A DNA stretch of 10,991 nucleotides, from contig JBBRTW010000228.1 of assembly GCA_038244055.1 (NCBI GenBank), forward strand, positions 1 through 10,991. The letters run 5' to 3'. Below the pieces are notes generated by a model, which saw nothing but the letters and a program-made list of their open reading frames with translations, was not told where the DNA came from and made no database searches. Positions 1 to 6,371 of the stretch are shown here, piece after piece; positions within the stretch are counted from its first letter, which is position 1; the number at the start of each line of letters is the position of its first letter. Origin of the DNA: DASPKW01 sp038244055. Its GTDB lineage: Bacteria; Planctomycetota; Phycisphaerae; Tepidisphaerales; Tepidisphaeraceae. A program made the translations under genes and the position numbers.

Positions 1-128
1 CCGGCCATGAACCGGCTCATGACCGACTTGTCCAAGTCGATCAACGCGCAAATGCGGTATCGGCTCATGCCACATTCATCCACCGCCCGGCGGATCTGGT
101 CACTCAACAGGTTCTCTTTCAACGTCAC
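1..128 (-). CDS. Xre-like helix-turn-helix regulator, partial (cut by left edge)
   Basis: This is the N-terminal part of a small DNA-binding protein, probably a transcriptional regulator of the element. The visible 42 residues read from a GTG at 128, with a TTG at 122 as alternative; an in-frame stop at 140-138 rules out a longer start. After LKENLLSDQIRRAV comes a GMSRYRICALIDLDKSVMSR segment that fits helices 2 and 3 of an Xre/Cro-type helix-turn-helix, with Ser-Arg-Tyr-Arg before the turn and Ser-x-x-Ser-Arg-Phe in the recognition helix. Short proteins of this style, usually about 60-80 residues, are common in planctomycete elements and often sit beside a site-specific integrase; that is family knowledge, and the integrase is not in view. 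It is the last visible gene of the minus-strand series, 44 bases after the stop of the preceding gene. The coding reading was made by hand from the minus strand. Confidence 0.75.
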   Translation of the reverse strand, partial: MTLKENLLSDQIRRAVDECGMSRYRICALIDLDKSVMSRFMA

Positions 129-134
129 AATCGG

Positions 135-163
135 TCTTTACCTGATAGGTGCATGCAAGTCAA
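135..163 (-). promoter_or_regulatory. candidate promoter for the helix-turn-helix gene
   Basis: On the minus strand TTGACT (163-158) and TAAAGA (140-135) are separated by 17 bases. The first hexamer matches the sigma-70 -35 consensus at five of six positions; the second is a poor -10. The spacer starts with the palindrome TGCATGCA (157-150), which could be an operator. If used, transcription would begin at about the GTG start codon (128), giving a leaderless or nearly leaderless message. This is a weak prediction. Confidence 0.25.
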
Positions 164-172
164 CTATTAACT

Positions 173-631
173 TTAATTCTCTGTTGGCGGTGATCTGCAC
201 ATTCCCCATTTCGTCATGAGGGCCTTGAGCCTTTCCACTTCGACGCTGGTGAGCGTCCGCCGACGTCGTCGGGGCCGCCGTTTCGCTTCCGGCCCGCGCC
301 GCCGCGGAAGGCCGGGGAAGGTCTTCCGGCCTGGATATCTGGCCAGGGCGTTTTCAGCTTCCATCGCCAAGAACAGCTTCACCAGCTTGATAAACTGCAT
401 CACGGCGCGAAGTGGCCGGCGTTCCATTTCGAGCCGGTAGAATTCAAGGGCGCTGTCGAGCTGGTCGCAAATCGCGTCACACATTGCCTGGGGCACATCC
501 CACCCGTTTGCGATAGCTCGCAAAACCAGTTGGACATCTCCGGGCCGGCGCAGGTCGATGCTCGTGGCGCTTTCCCCCCAGCCCCCCCGGCAGATCCGGG
601 GGTTTGACGTGTTTTCGTTCGGTTCGTCCAT
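173..631 (-). CDS. small basic accessory protein of the element, unknown function
   Basis: This is a 152-residue protein with no recognisable catalytic motif. Residues about 27-95 (LRRPGDVQLVLRAIANGWDV, then two predicted helices with PLRAVMQFIKLVKLFLAMEA) resemble short proteins from bacterial mobile elements that carry an 'AI-x-x-GW-x-[IV]P' motif followed by a repeat-like helical part; this is recognition from memory, not a search. Residues 99-126 are extremely basic, with RRRGPEAKRRPRRRRR, suggesting nucleic-acid binding. The tail 127-145 looks like a final helix. The ATG at 631 is preceded by GGTGAT at a workable distance and lies four bases after the TGA of the upstream gene, so the two are probably translationally coupled. 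Function is unknown; a DNA-binding or packaging-related role is only a guess. Confidence 0.7.
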   Translation of the reverse strand: MDEPNENTSNPRICRGGWGESATSIDLRRPGDVQLVLRAIANGWDVPQAMCDAICDQLDSALEFYRLEMERRPLRAVMQFIKLVKLFLAMEAENALARYPGRKTFPGLPRRRGPEAKRRPRRRRRTLTSVEVERLKALMTKWGMCRSPPTEN

Positions 632-635
632 TATA

Positions 636-1040
636 TCACCATTTCGATTCTGGCGAGCCTGCCGCCGTGAAAGTGTCGTGGGTCATCTTCTGGCCGGCCA
701 GCGCATCCTGGGCTGCCGGGTGCGGATTGGATGGCAGACTGTGCCCTTTCCCCGCGCTGACACGGGCGCATCGCGGTAAGTCTTGATGCACGGTTGGTTC
801 GCCCAGCAGCTTCCCATGTTCAGAGATCAGTCGGTACAGTCCCCGATGAAACGGCTCGACCATGCTGCGCTCGATCGCCGCCATCCGGCGCAGGATCTCG
901 GCCTTGTGCTCGCGCAGGGCCTCGATCAACTCGGGCGTCAGTGCGTTGGCCGGGCCGTCGACGTCCAGCAAGCCCTCAGCCTGCGGGATGAGTTTGATGC
1001 CGCTCTCGATCATCGTGAGGATCAGTTCGTTGGTCGTCAC
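636..1040 (-). CDS. TubC N-terminal docking-like domain protein
   Basis: This is a 134-residue protein starting at GTG 1040. Residues 3-53 (NELILTMIESGIKL, then LLDVDGPANALTPELIEALR and EHKAEILRRM) match the pattern of the TubC N-terminal docking domain: a helix, a short beta hairpin that ends in Ala-Leu-Thr-Pro-Glu-Leu, and a helix ending in His-Lys-Ala-Glu-Ile-Leu. In polyketide and peptide synthases this domain joins subunits. Free-standing copies next to primase genes of mobile elements are also known, with no established function. Residues 54-80 continue as a helix, and the rest is Pro- and Ser-rich and probably disordered. The GTG overlaps the TGA of the primase gene as GTGA (1040-1037), with GGTGG just upstream, so I prefer this start to a longer one at 1112 that lies inside the primase gene. 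The overlap suggests coupled synthesis with the primase and perhaps physical partnership with it. Confidence 0.8.
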   Translation of the reverse strand: MTTNELILTMIESGIKLIPQAEGLLDVDGPANALTPELIEALREHKAEILRRMAAIERSMVEPFHRGLYRLISEHGKLLGEPTVHQDLPRCARVSAGKGHSLPSNPHPAAQDALAGQKMTHDTFTAAGSPESKW

Positions 1041-3490
1041 AGACGCACCACCTTCCGCGATGGGGTGGCGTGAGCGTCGACCGTGCCGCCGAGCCCCGAA
1101 GAATCGCCGCATTCCTCTGGCGATGCACCGCCAAAACTGACGGAAGGGGCTTTTGTCAGTTCTGACAGTTCACTCCTACGGGAATTCCCAGTTTTCGGGT
1201 TGATGCCATAGCGGGTCTTGGGGCGGCCAGCGGTGTCTTCGATTCGCTCGTCAAGCCAGTGCAGTGCCAGCAACATTTCAATCGCGGTCTGCGTTTGCTC
1301 CCGGTCCAGGCCCGTCCAGCAGTTGCGGTAAACATCGCGGGCAGTAAATCCATCGTTGAGTTCGCCGTTGCAAATCCGGCGGGCGAGTTCCCGCGCTGCT
1401 ACGGCCGGCGCCTCCGTCACTCCCGCATACAGCCGCCGCGCATGGCACTCCAGATATCCGGTCCATCTGGTTGCCCTATCCGTCGCGCTTTCGCTGACGG
1501 GGCCAATTCCTCCCTCGGCCAGGTGTATGATCAAGGCAAGGGATGGCACCAAAGAACGGTATTTTGCCAAGTGCGCTTCAATGGCGGGATGGTCTGCCCC
1601 GCTTCGCAGGCGGTTCTCCAATTCGCCCCGCCATTGGTCGAACAACTGCTGAGCCCCGGGATCAAACCGCAAGAACGGCAACGCGTTGGCATCGCCGTTA
1701 TCCCGCTCGGCTTCCACCAATTCGGGCTTCAGGTCTGCCAGTAGTTGAAACGCCTCATAGGCTTGGTGCCGTGCCGACGTGTCAGGCCAGCGGTCCACGT
1801 TCACCCACCGCGCTGGCATATCCGGCCATACCGCCAGTTGGAATCGCTGCACTAATCCATCGTCACCGGCCCCGCCGCGGACCGCCTGGCGCAAGTAGTC
1901 CTGCAATACCCCCGGCTGAATGGCACCGATAAAGCTGATGATCGCCGCTTCAATGTCCAACGTGCCGCGACCGATCCGGTCGTAGGTGTAACGCTTGTCC
2001 CCGGACCACGCCGTCAAGTAAAAGGCGCGGTCGCCCTCGTGGCCGTCGCGATCGAGGGATTTGAGCCAGCCGATTACCTCGTCACAATAGATCTGAACCC
2101 CATTGGGGTTCTCATTGAGGATCACACCCAGCTTTTCGACCGTCGTATTGTTCACCAGATACCGGTATCGTGCCGGCTCGGCGTCCGCGTCCTTCGTCAG
2201 AGCTTCCGCGAGTTCTGTTGCATTCTTCCCGTCCTTGATGGCCTTCTTCAACTTTTCGGCATTAACCTTCTTCGTGACTTCGGCGATCACCATTCCGGTT
2301 TCGTGCTCGGCCAGCGCCTCAAGGTATTGTTTTTTGGCCTCGATCTCTAATCGGGTCAGAAAGTTCAGTGCTTCCTGAATGGCCGGGCTTTTCATCAGGG
2401 AGGGGCGGCCCACGCACAGGCCCCACAGGTTTGCCACAACCTGCCAATCGTCCCGCTGCTTGGGGCGGATAACAACCTTCCGTCCAATCAATGTAGCCGC
2501 CGAGACCATCGCCGTCACCGCCAGATAGTCCACCGGGCATTGCATGCGCTCGGCGATATCCGTCACCCAGCCACGGAACGGGGCCGGGAGGATGCTGTAG
2601 TCGAATGCTGGCACCGGCGGCACCCCCGCCGGCAAGGGCAGTGGATCCAGCCATGGCGCTGCTTCGGTCTGGTCGCCGTCGGCCTGCTCCTGTTCCTGCG
2701 CCTGCTGGGCGTTAAATACCGCGGCCCGCTCCACCAACTCCATCAGCGTATCAACCGTGCCGCCGGCTTCAAACCAGTCATAGGCATCCTTGACCCGCTC
2801 GCCGGGCAATTCCAGGTATTTGACCTCAGCGGCGATGCCAGTGAGGGCGGTGCAGACGGCGCGGGCGTGGCGCTGGCCGGCGTATTTCTTCTCCGGACTG
2901 TCCTTATCGGCAATCACGACCAACCGCCGACCGCGCAGGGGCTCGTTGTATTCCGGCTTCCATTTGCCCGCGCCGCCGACGTTGCATGTGGCCACCAAGC
3001 CAGCTTTCACCAGGCGGTCGACGTCCTTTTCACCCTCGGCGATGAATACTGGAGCCGAAGGGTCCGCCGCGATCAATTCGGGCAGGCGATACAGCACACG
3101 CCGCACGCCCTCCAGCTTCCAGGCGTGGCAGCCTTTGCCATCGGGCCGGCGCTGCTTGAAATCCTTGGGGGCGTAGCGGACCGCCTCGTAAAGCACCGTC
3201 CCTCGCTCGTCGCGATAGGGGTATATCGCAACGAGCGCGGGCTTGGCCTTCTTGGCATCCTTGGCAAACAGGTCGGCCTCGGTCAAACCGATCGCCCTGC
3301 AAATGTCCTGGCAAGTGCAGCCGGCAAAGCATTTCACCAGCGCCCGGCCATCGTCGCCGCGCTTGATGCTCAAGCTGGCCGTGCTGTCCGAGTGCGCGGG
3401 GCACAGGGCCATCCACTGGTTGTCTTCCGTCCGTTTGATGCCCTCCAGTTTCGCCAGGATTCCCGTAACGGGATCGGATACACTGCTCAT
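1037..3490 (-). CDS. CHC2 zinc finger, TOPRIM and DUF3987 primase/helicase-like replication protein
   Basis: This is an 817-residue protein, most likely the replication primase-helicase of the mobile element. Residues 30-58 form a CHC2-type zinc site (Cys30, His33, Cys54, Cys58), as in DnaG and phage primases. A TOPRIM core follows: VFIAEGEKDVDRL at 148-160 with catalytic-type Glu152, the Asp-x-Asp of VVIADKD at 191-197, and DAYDW near 235. A Gln- and Glu-rich linker (about 260-280) leads to a DUF3987 (YfjI-like) ATPase region, with a P-loop-like GRPSLMKSP at 361-369 and a Walker B-like QIYCDEV at 466-472. Residues about 700-770 look like a winged helix (ARRICNGELNDGFTARDVYR). The last 45 residues are low in complexity. 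The ATG at 3490 has GAGG about ten bases upstream. Its stop overlaps the next gene's start. Fusions of this kind are typical of satellite and integrative elements. I see no frameshift or missing key residue, but the primase active site is judged by eye. Confidence 0.93.
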   Translation of the reverse strand: MSSVSDPVTGILAKLEGIKRTEDNQWMALCPAHSDSTASLSIKRGDDGRALVKCFAGCTCQDICRAIGLTEADLFAKDAKKAKPALVAIYPYRDERGTVLYEAVRYAPKDFKQRRPDGKGCHAWKLEGVRRVLYRLPELIAADPSAPVFIAEGEKDVDRLVKAGLVATCNVGGAGKWKPEYNEPLRGRRLVVIADKDSPEKKYAGQRHARAVCTALTGIAAEVKYLELPGERVKDAYDWFEAGGTVDTLMELVERAAVFNAQQAQEQEQADGDQTEAAPWLDPLPLPAGVPPVPAFDYSILPAPFRGWVTDIAERMQCPVDYLAVTAMVSAATLIGRKVVIRPKQRDDWQVVANLWGLCVGRPSLMKSPAIQEALNFLTRLEIEAKKQYLEALAEHETGMVIAEVTKKVNAEKLKKAIKDGKNATELAEALTKDADAEPARYRYLVNNTTVEKLGVILNENPNGVQIYCDEVIGWLKSLDRDGHEGDRAFYLTAWSGDKRYTYDRIGRGTLDIEAAIISFIGAIQPGVLQDYLRQAVRGGAGDDGLVQRFQLAVWPDMPARWVNVDRWPDTSARHQAYEAFQLLADLKPELVEAERDNGDANALPFLRFDPGAQQLFDQWRGELENRLRSGADHPAIEAHLAKYRSLVPSLALIIHLAEGGIGPVSESATDRATRWTGYLECHARRLYAGVTEAPAVAARELARRICNGELNDGFTARDVYRNCWTGLDREQTQTAIEMLLALHWLDERIEDTAGRPKTRYGINPKTGNSRRSELSELTKAPSVSFGGASPEECGDSSGLGGTVDAHATPSRKVVRL

Positions 3491-3504
3491 GTTGATTCGT
3501 CCTC

Positions 3505-3535
3505 AACCGCCGACCAGTGTCACCTGGCGGCGGTT
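3505..3535 (-). promoter_or_regulatory. hairpin abutting the primase ribosome binding site
   Basis: AACCGCCG (3505-3512) and CGGCGGTT (3528-3535) are perfect inverse copies. Inside them CCAG (3514-3517) pairs with CTGG (3524-3527), leaving one bulged base (3513) and a six-base loop. In the minus-strand message this 12-pair, GC-rich stem ends one base or less from GAGGACG, the likely ribosome binding site of the primase gene. No T-run follows on either strand, so it is not a standard terminator. It could control translation of the primase or protect a processed 5' end; the structure is seen, the role is inferred. Confidence 0.5.
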
Positions 3536-3560
3536 TCTGCTTGGGGGAGGTGGGGCGGGC

Positions 3561-3773
3561 TCACTCCGCATTCCGCTCGATCCAGGATTCCACGGTCGAG
3601 CGCTTCCAGAACCGGGTCTTGCCGCCAATGGCGATATCCGCCCTGGGGAAGGTGCCGGCCGAGATCATGCGGAACAGCGTCCGCGCCCCCAGCGGGATGT
3701 AGTGTTTGCGGATCAGCGTGAGCGTCAGGAGTTCGGGAGGGGTGGGAGTCGCCACCGTCATCGTCTGGGTCAT
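3561..3773 (-). CDS. AlpA/excisionase-like helix-turn-helix protein
   Basis: This is a 70-residue DNA-binding protein of the AlpA or MerR-like excisionase type. After a Thr- and Pro-rich start, residues 20-66 show the family layout: LIRKHYIPLGARTLFRMISA is the helix-turn-helix, GTFPRADIAIGGKTRFW is the beta wing with the typical Gly-Gly-Lys-x-Arg-Phe-Trp, and STVESWI is the closing helix. AlpA proteins activate integrase genes or act as recombination directionality factors. The ATG at 3773 has AGAGGA eight bases upstream, so I prefer it to an ATG ten codons earlier. It lies 70 bases upstream of the primase gene and downstream of a 229-base region full of inverted repeats that could hold its binding sites. 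The exact role, excision factor versus regulator, cannot be decided from sequence. Confidence 0.85.
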   Translation of the reverse strand: MTQTMTVATPTPPELLTLTLIRKHYIPLGARTLFRMISAGTFPRADIAIGGKTRFWKRSTVESWIERNAE

Positions 3774-3787
3774 GGCCGTTGTCCTCT

Positions 3788-3825
3788 GCTGGTGTGCCAG
3801 CACTGCCGAACACCGGGCGGTGTTC
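3788..3825. repeat. two adjacent perfect inverted repeats in the leader of the AlpA-like gene
   Basis: GAACACCG (3808-3815) and CGGTGTTC (3818-3825) form a perfect eight-base dyad around GG. Next to it GCTGG (3788-3792) and CCAGC (3797-3801) flank TGTG. Both lie 15-52 bases upstream of the start codon at 3773. The compact two-base spacing of the first suits a dimeric repressor operator better than an RNA hairpin; the second could be either. No binding protein is identified. Confidence 0.4.
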
Positions 3826-3860
3826 TCAGGCGTGCTTGGTCAGCAGAAGATCGCCCCCGT

Positions 3861-3894
3861 TCTGACTGACAAACTGATGTGATTGGTTTGTCAG
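3861..3894. repeat. CTGACAAAC dyad, copy 1
   Basis: CTGACAAAC (3866-3874) and GTTTGTCAG (3886-3894) are exact inverse copies separated by 11 bases. The left part, TCTGACTGACAAACTGATG (3861-3879), recurs about 100 bases to the right at 3962-3981 with one substitution and one inserted base, so these arms are both inverted and direct repeats. Such a set suits a binding site for the element's regulator or excisionase, or an origin. It lies upstream of the AlpA-like gene. Confidence 0.5.
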
Positions 3895-3966
3895 ATGAGC
3901 GCGCAAGTGTGTCGCCCCCCAAATTGTCTGTTAACGCCGATCAATCTCGGATCATGAAAATTCTGT

Positions 3967-4006
3967 CTGACAAACTTGATGCCCCCTTGACGGGGGAGTT
4001 TGTCAG
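3967..4006 (-). terminator. CTGACAAAC dyad, copy 2; possible terminator at the end of the 653-residue gene
   Basis: CTGACAAACT (3967-3976) pairs exactly with AGTTTGTCAG (3997-4006). Nested inside, CCCCC (3982-3986) pairs with GGGGG (3992-3996) around TTGAC, leaving a five-base bulge at 3977-3981. In the minus-strand message the stem begins inside the stop codon of the 653-residue gene and is followed by ACAGAATTTTC, a short T-run six bases on. This could be an imperfect intrinsic terminator, but the outer arms repeat copy 1, so a protein-binding role is equally possible. Confidence 0.4.
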
Positions 4007-5964
4007 ATTCTCGCACCACTGCGCTTTTGTCTTTGGGTGTACCAGTTGACCAGCCTGTCCAATCGATCAGCCCGAATACCATTGTCAGAGCAAAAGTCCT
4101 TCCGCGCTGTCCCCGCCGCTTTGGCTCGCTCCCATTTTTCCACGAGAGCCATTCGCCGGTTCTCCTCCGCTCCATCTAAGCGAGGCCGGCCTCCCCGTTT
4201 TCTGCTTCCTGTTCCATCCGTCGCCCCAGCCTTGATACCGTTGATCGAGACGGGCGCAGTGGCCATCTTCAAGTGGATCAGCAACTCATGCACAATGGGC
4301 ATTGCGCTCCGAACATCTTCCAGGCGACTGTCTTCGGCGACGGATGCGCCGGGATGCCGGTAGTGATGGATGCGCAAGAGCAGGGCAGCATCAGACGGCT
4401 TCAGCGCATACACTTTTTCGGAAAGCACTTTGGCGGCCTCTCGGAACCACTCCCAGGCCTCATTGGAGGTTCGGAAATGATGTGTCCACAAAGGGCCCGG
4501 CCCGCGTGGCTGGTCGCCGGGTTGGCGTGATGCCCAGAACGGGTATTCCCCCGCCAGATCCAGCCAAAATTTGGCGATCACTACAACTTCCAATGGCCCT
4601 TGCGAATCGTGGATGGCGGGCGCAGTGCCGTTTCGAATCCCCTTGGTGTCGAGGTCTTCCGGCATCGAAGGTGATTCGTCCAGGCACCTCAGGGCCGCCT
4701 GCGTCACCTGCATCCACTCTTTCAAACGCGCATCCAGCAAAGTTGTTCGGGCGTACATGCGGGGAAGAGGCCGCATATCACCATCCGGCCAGTTGGCCAG
4801 GAACTCATAAGGATGTGTACCCCATTCCCAATCCTCCATCCTGGTGATCCGCACCATGCCGTGAAGGTCGCCTTTGTCAGTAAGCAGCCACGCGGCCAGT
4901 ACAACTCTGCGGGCTTCCTTCACACCGGCATCTGCGTCGTAGTTGGGTGGATAATCAAGTAAGCCCAGGGCAGCCGACCGGAGGATGTCGTAACGAGTCG
5001 GGGCATTTGCAGCCTTCTCGCGCACCTCTCGAATCTGTCGAGCCAAGATAGTACGACTGGCGGCCAATGTTGGCCCCTGCATCGAGACCAGATATGCGCG
5101 GCCCGCCTCTCGACCCTTACTTCGACCAATCTGCCGCCGGCTGCGCGCGGCACGCAGCCGATGATCGCGTGTCCGCTTGACGCGATCGTCGATACAGGGC
5201 AGATCGGCTCCAGAATCCAGCCATTTCCCGGCTTCCATGAAGTCATGCGGACGAAGGCGAACTAAATTTGCAACGCGCTGAAAGATCTGGCGCTGGTCAT
5301 CTGTAAATGGAACGGGCTTGTCGGGAGAACTGACTTGCACATGGCTCGCCGTCGGCTCAAGGGAAACTTGGGGCGATATGAGAGGGCTCAATGGCGAGGT
5401 TGGCGGGACGTGTACCCCCGCCGACTGCATGACCATCCACGCCGCCTTTGCCAGCTTGTGCCAAAAGGCATTGTCGCGACCCTCATCATCCCAACTCACG
5501 AAACTGCCATCAGCCCAATCCCGGCCGAAACATCCTTCGCGATGGCCCTCCAGAAGATTGCGGTTGCTCCACGGCGTCTTCTCCTCAAGCCCTTCATTTT
5601 CACCGTTGAAATCAGGCCGAGTGATCATCGCCGTCACCAGCAGGATGCGGGCCGCATCGCGCGTGCCGATTTGCCGCCAAAGCGTTGTGTCACGCGGAAA
5701 TGTATGCATGGCGTCGCCGGCGCGCGCCAGAAAAGACCAGGCGCCTCGATGCTCCAGATGCCACCGTCCACCATATCTGCGAGGAACCTTCGTTTCCCCG
5801 ATCCGATGTTTGCGCAACCCATCCGCAATCTTTTTTCGGTAGGCCCGCCGCGAGTAATTGCTGTTCCACCACTCAATCGCCTCGCGAAATCGCTCGGTGT
5901 TCAGGTGGAATGCCTGCTCCACCGCCAGTGCAACTTCAAGTTCAGAGGTTTCCGATTCCGGCAT
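4003..5964 (-). CDS. unrecognised 653-residue element protein with C-terminal helix-turn-helix-like domain
   Basis: I do not recognise this protein. Residues 1-185 are rich in Trp and charged residues (EAIEWWNSNYSRRAYRKKIA near 29-48; RDWADGSFVSWDDEG near 148-162). Residues 187-218 form a Pro/Ser-rich linker. Residues 219-330 include a strongly basic stretch (KRTRDHRLRAARSRR, 263-277) and a predicted helix. Residues 330-570 form a second Trp-rich globular part. A Gly-rich linker (578-592) leads to residues 592-645, GRPRLDGAEENRR onward with ARKDFCSDNGI, which resembles a helix-turn-helix found at the ends of other element proteins. No signal peptide or membrane segment is seen. The ATG at 5964 has GGTGAG two bases upstream of AATG. 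It leads the minus-strand gene series, before the excisionase and primase. A DNA-binding role is likely for the tail; the main function is unknown. Confidence 0.85.
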   Translation of the reverse strand: MPESETSELEVALAVEQAFHLNTERFREAIEWWNSNYSRRAYRKKIADGLRKHRIGETKVPRRYGGRWHLEHRGAWSFLARAGDAMHTFPRDTTLWRQIGTRDAARILLVTAMITRPDFNGENEGLEEKTPWSNRNLLEGHREGCFGRDWADGSFVSWDDEGRDNAFWHKLAKAAWMVMQSAGVHVPPTSPLSPLISPQVSLEPTASHVQVSSPDKPVPFTDDQRQIFQRVANLVRLRPHDFMEAGKWLDSGADLPCIDDRVKRTRDHRLRAARSRRQIGRSKGREAGRAYLVSMQGPTLAASRTILARQIREVREKAANAPTRYDILRSAALGLLDYPPNYDADAGVKEARRVVLAAWLLTDKGDLHGMVRITRMEDWEWGTHPYEFLANWPDGDMRPLPRMYARTTLLDARLKEWMQVTQAALRCLDESPSMPEDLDTKGIRNGTAPAIHDSQGPLEVVVIAKFWLDLAGEYPFWASRQPGDQPRGPGPLWTHHFRTSNEAWEWFREAAKVLSEKVYALKPSDAALLLRIHHYRHPGASVAEDSRLEDVRSAMPIVHELLIHLKMATAPVSINGIKAGATDGTGSRKRGGRPRLDGAEENRRMALVEKWERAKAAGTARKDFCSDNGIRADRLDRLVNWYTQRQKRSGARI

Positions 5965-6022
5965 TTCTCACCGCTTTCAATCTGCCCGATGCTGCCCCTA
6001 AAGAGTACCCGCGCCGGCGCAT

Positions 6023-6028
6023 ATCATA
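6023..6028 (-). promoter_or_regulatory. possible -10 element for the 653-residue gene
   Basis: TATGAT on the minus strand matches the sigma-70 -10 hexamer at five of six positions and lies about 60 bases upstream of the ATG at 5964. No convincing -35 hexamer is found at the expected 16-18 base spacing, so this is a weak call. Confidence 0.25.
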
Positions 6029-6211
6029 AAGCCAATCAACGTCGGTAATTGCATGTAGACGCCAATTCGAACCCTGTGCCGGCACCCAAATTTCCGCGTG
6101 TAGATACCGCTGACCGATGCGAGCTATCCGGCCAACCTCCCGTTTCAAGATCCAAGGCCTGCGAAATCTCGATGTGCTGCTTTACGTGAAGGGCACGCAT
6201 CACCATCCCCA

Positions 6212-6262
6212 CGGCTGGCACGGCGATGATTTGCCACTGCATCAGCGAATCCGTGCCAGCCG
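6212..6262. repeat. perfect 12-base inverted repeat in the divergent region
   Basis: CGGCTGGCACGG (6212-6223) and CCGTGCCAGCCG (6251-6262) are exact inverse copies with a 27-base interval, inside which TGAT and ATCA can extend pairing. The structure lies about 30 bases upstream of the candidate promoter of the restriction genes, so in that reading it is untranscribed from that promoter and more likely an operator or recombination site than an RNA hairpin. Its role is unknown. Confidence 0.45.
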
Positions 6263-6293
6263 CTGCCAACGTGTGCCGATGCAAGCCCGAACC

Positions 6294-6322
6294 TTTACAA
6301 GACCCTGCTGATCGGTCAGAAT
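6294..6322 (+). promoter_or_regulatory. candidate sigma-70-like promoter of the Res-Z1 operon
   Basis: TTTACA (6294-6299) matches the -35 consensus at five of six positions. After exactly 17 bases, CAGAAT (6317-6322) matches the -10 consensus at four of six. Transcription would begin near 6329, giving a leader of about 43 bases before the ATG at 6372. This is the best-spaced pair I found in the region. Confidence 0.4.
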
Positions 6323-6371
6323 TACCTCTTCTGAATTTCTAATTCGCACTCCCAGGGCCAAGGGGTCGTGC

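Larger units (their letters stand above)
5965..6371. other. divergent intergenic region between element genes and restriction genes
   Basis: This 407-base stretch separates the minus-strand and plus-strand blocks and should hold the promoters of both. It contains a perfect 12-base inverted repeat, the palindromes GCGCCGGCGC (6011-6020) and GTGCCGGCAC (6076-6085), and a plausible promoter for the restriction genes. Two short minus-strand frames (6284-6036 and 6148-5942) overlap here in different frames. They could be a small gene split by a frameshift, but neither has a clear ribosome binding site or known motif, so no gene is called. A TTCGAA at 6066-6071 in a GGGTTCGAATTGG setting on the minus strand recalls a tRNA T-loop but cannot form a T-arm. 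Confidence 0.6.

Noticed and set aside
1041..1112. Longer start for the TubC-like gene at 1112
   Set aside because: It would add 24 Arg-rich residues read inside the primase gene; the GTG at 1040 with GGTGG upstream and a four-base overlap is a better fit to the domain boundary.
3505..3535. Hairpin upstream of the primase as a rho-independent terminator
   Set aside because: No T-run follows the stem on the minus strand, and on the plus strand it is followed only by TTTCTGC with no gene ending there.
2540..3721. Open frame of 393 codons on the plus strand opposite the primase
   Set aside because: It is antisense to the zinc finger, TOPRIM and AlpA-like coding regions, whose motifs are clear; it spans two real genes and an intergenic hairpin.
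3891..4175. 94-residue minus-strand frame across the repeat region
   Set aside because: It overlaps the end of the 653-residue gene in another frame and reads through the CTGACAAAC dyad; no ribosome binding site or motif.
6055..6085. tRNA-like GGGTTCGAATTGG on the minus strand, as a possible attachment site
   Set aside because: The bases flanking the loop cannot form a T-stem, no acceptor or anticodon arms are present nearby, and no matching direct repeat was seen at the other side of the window.
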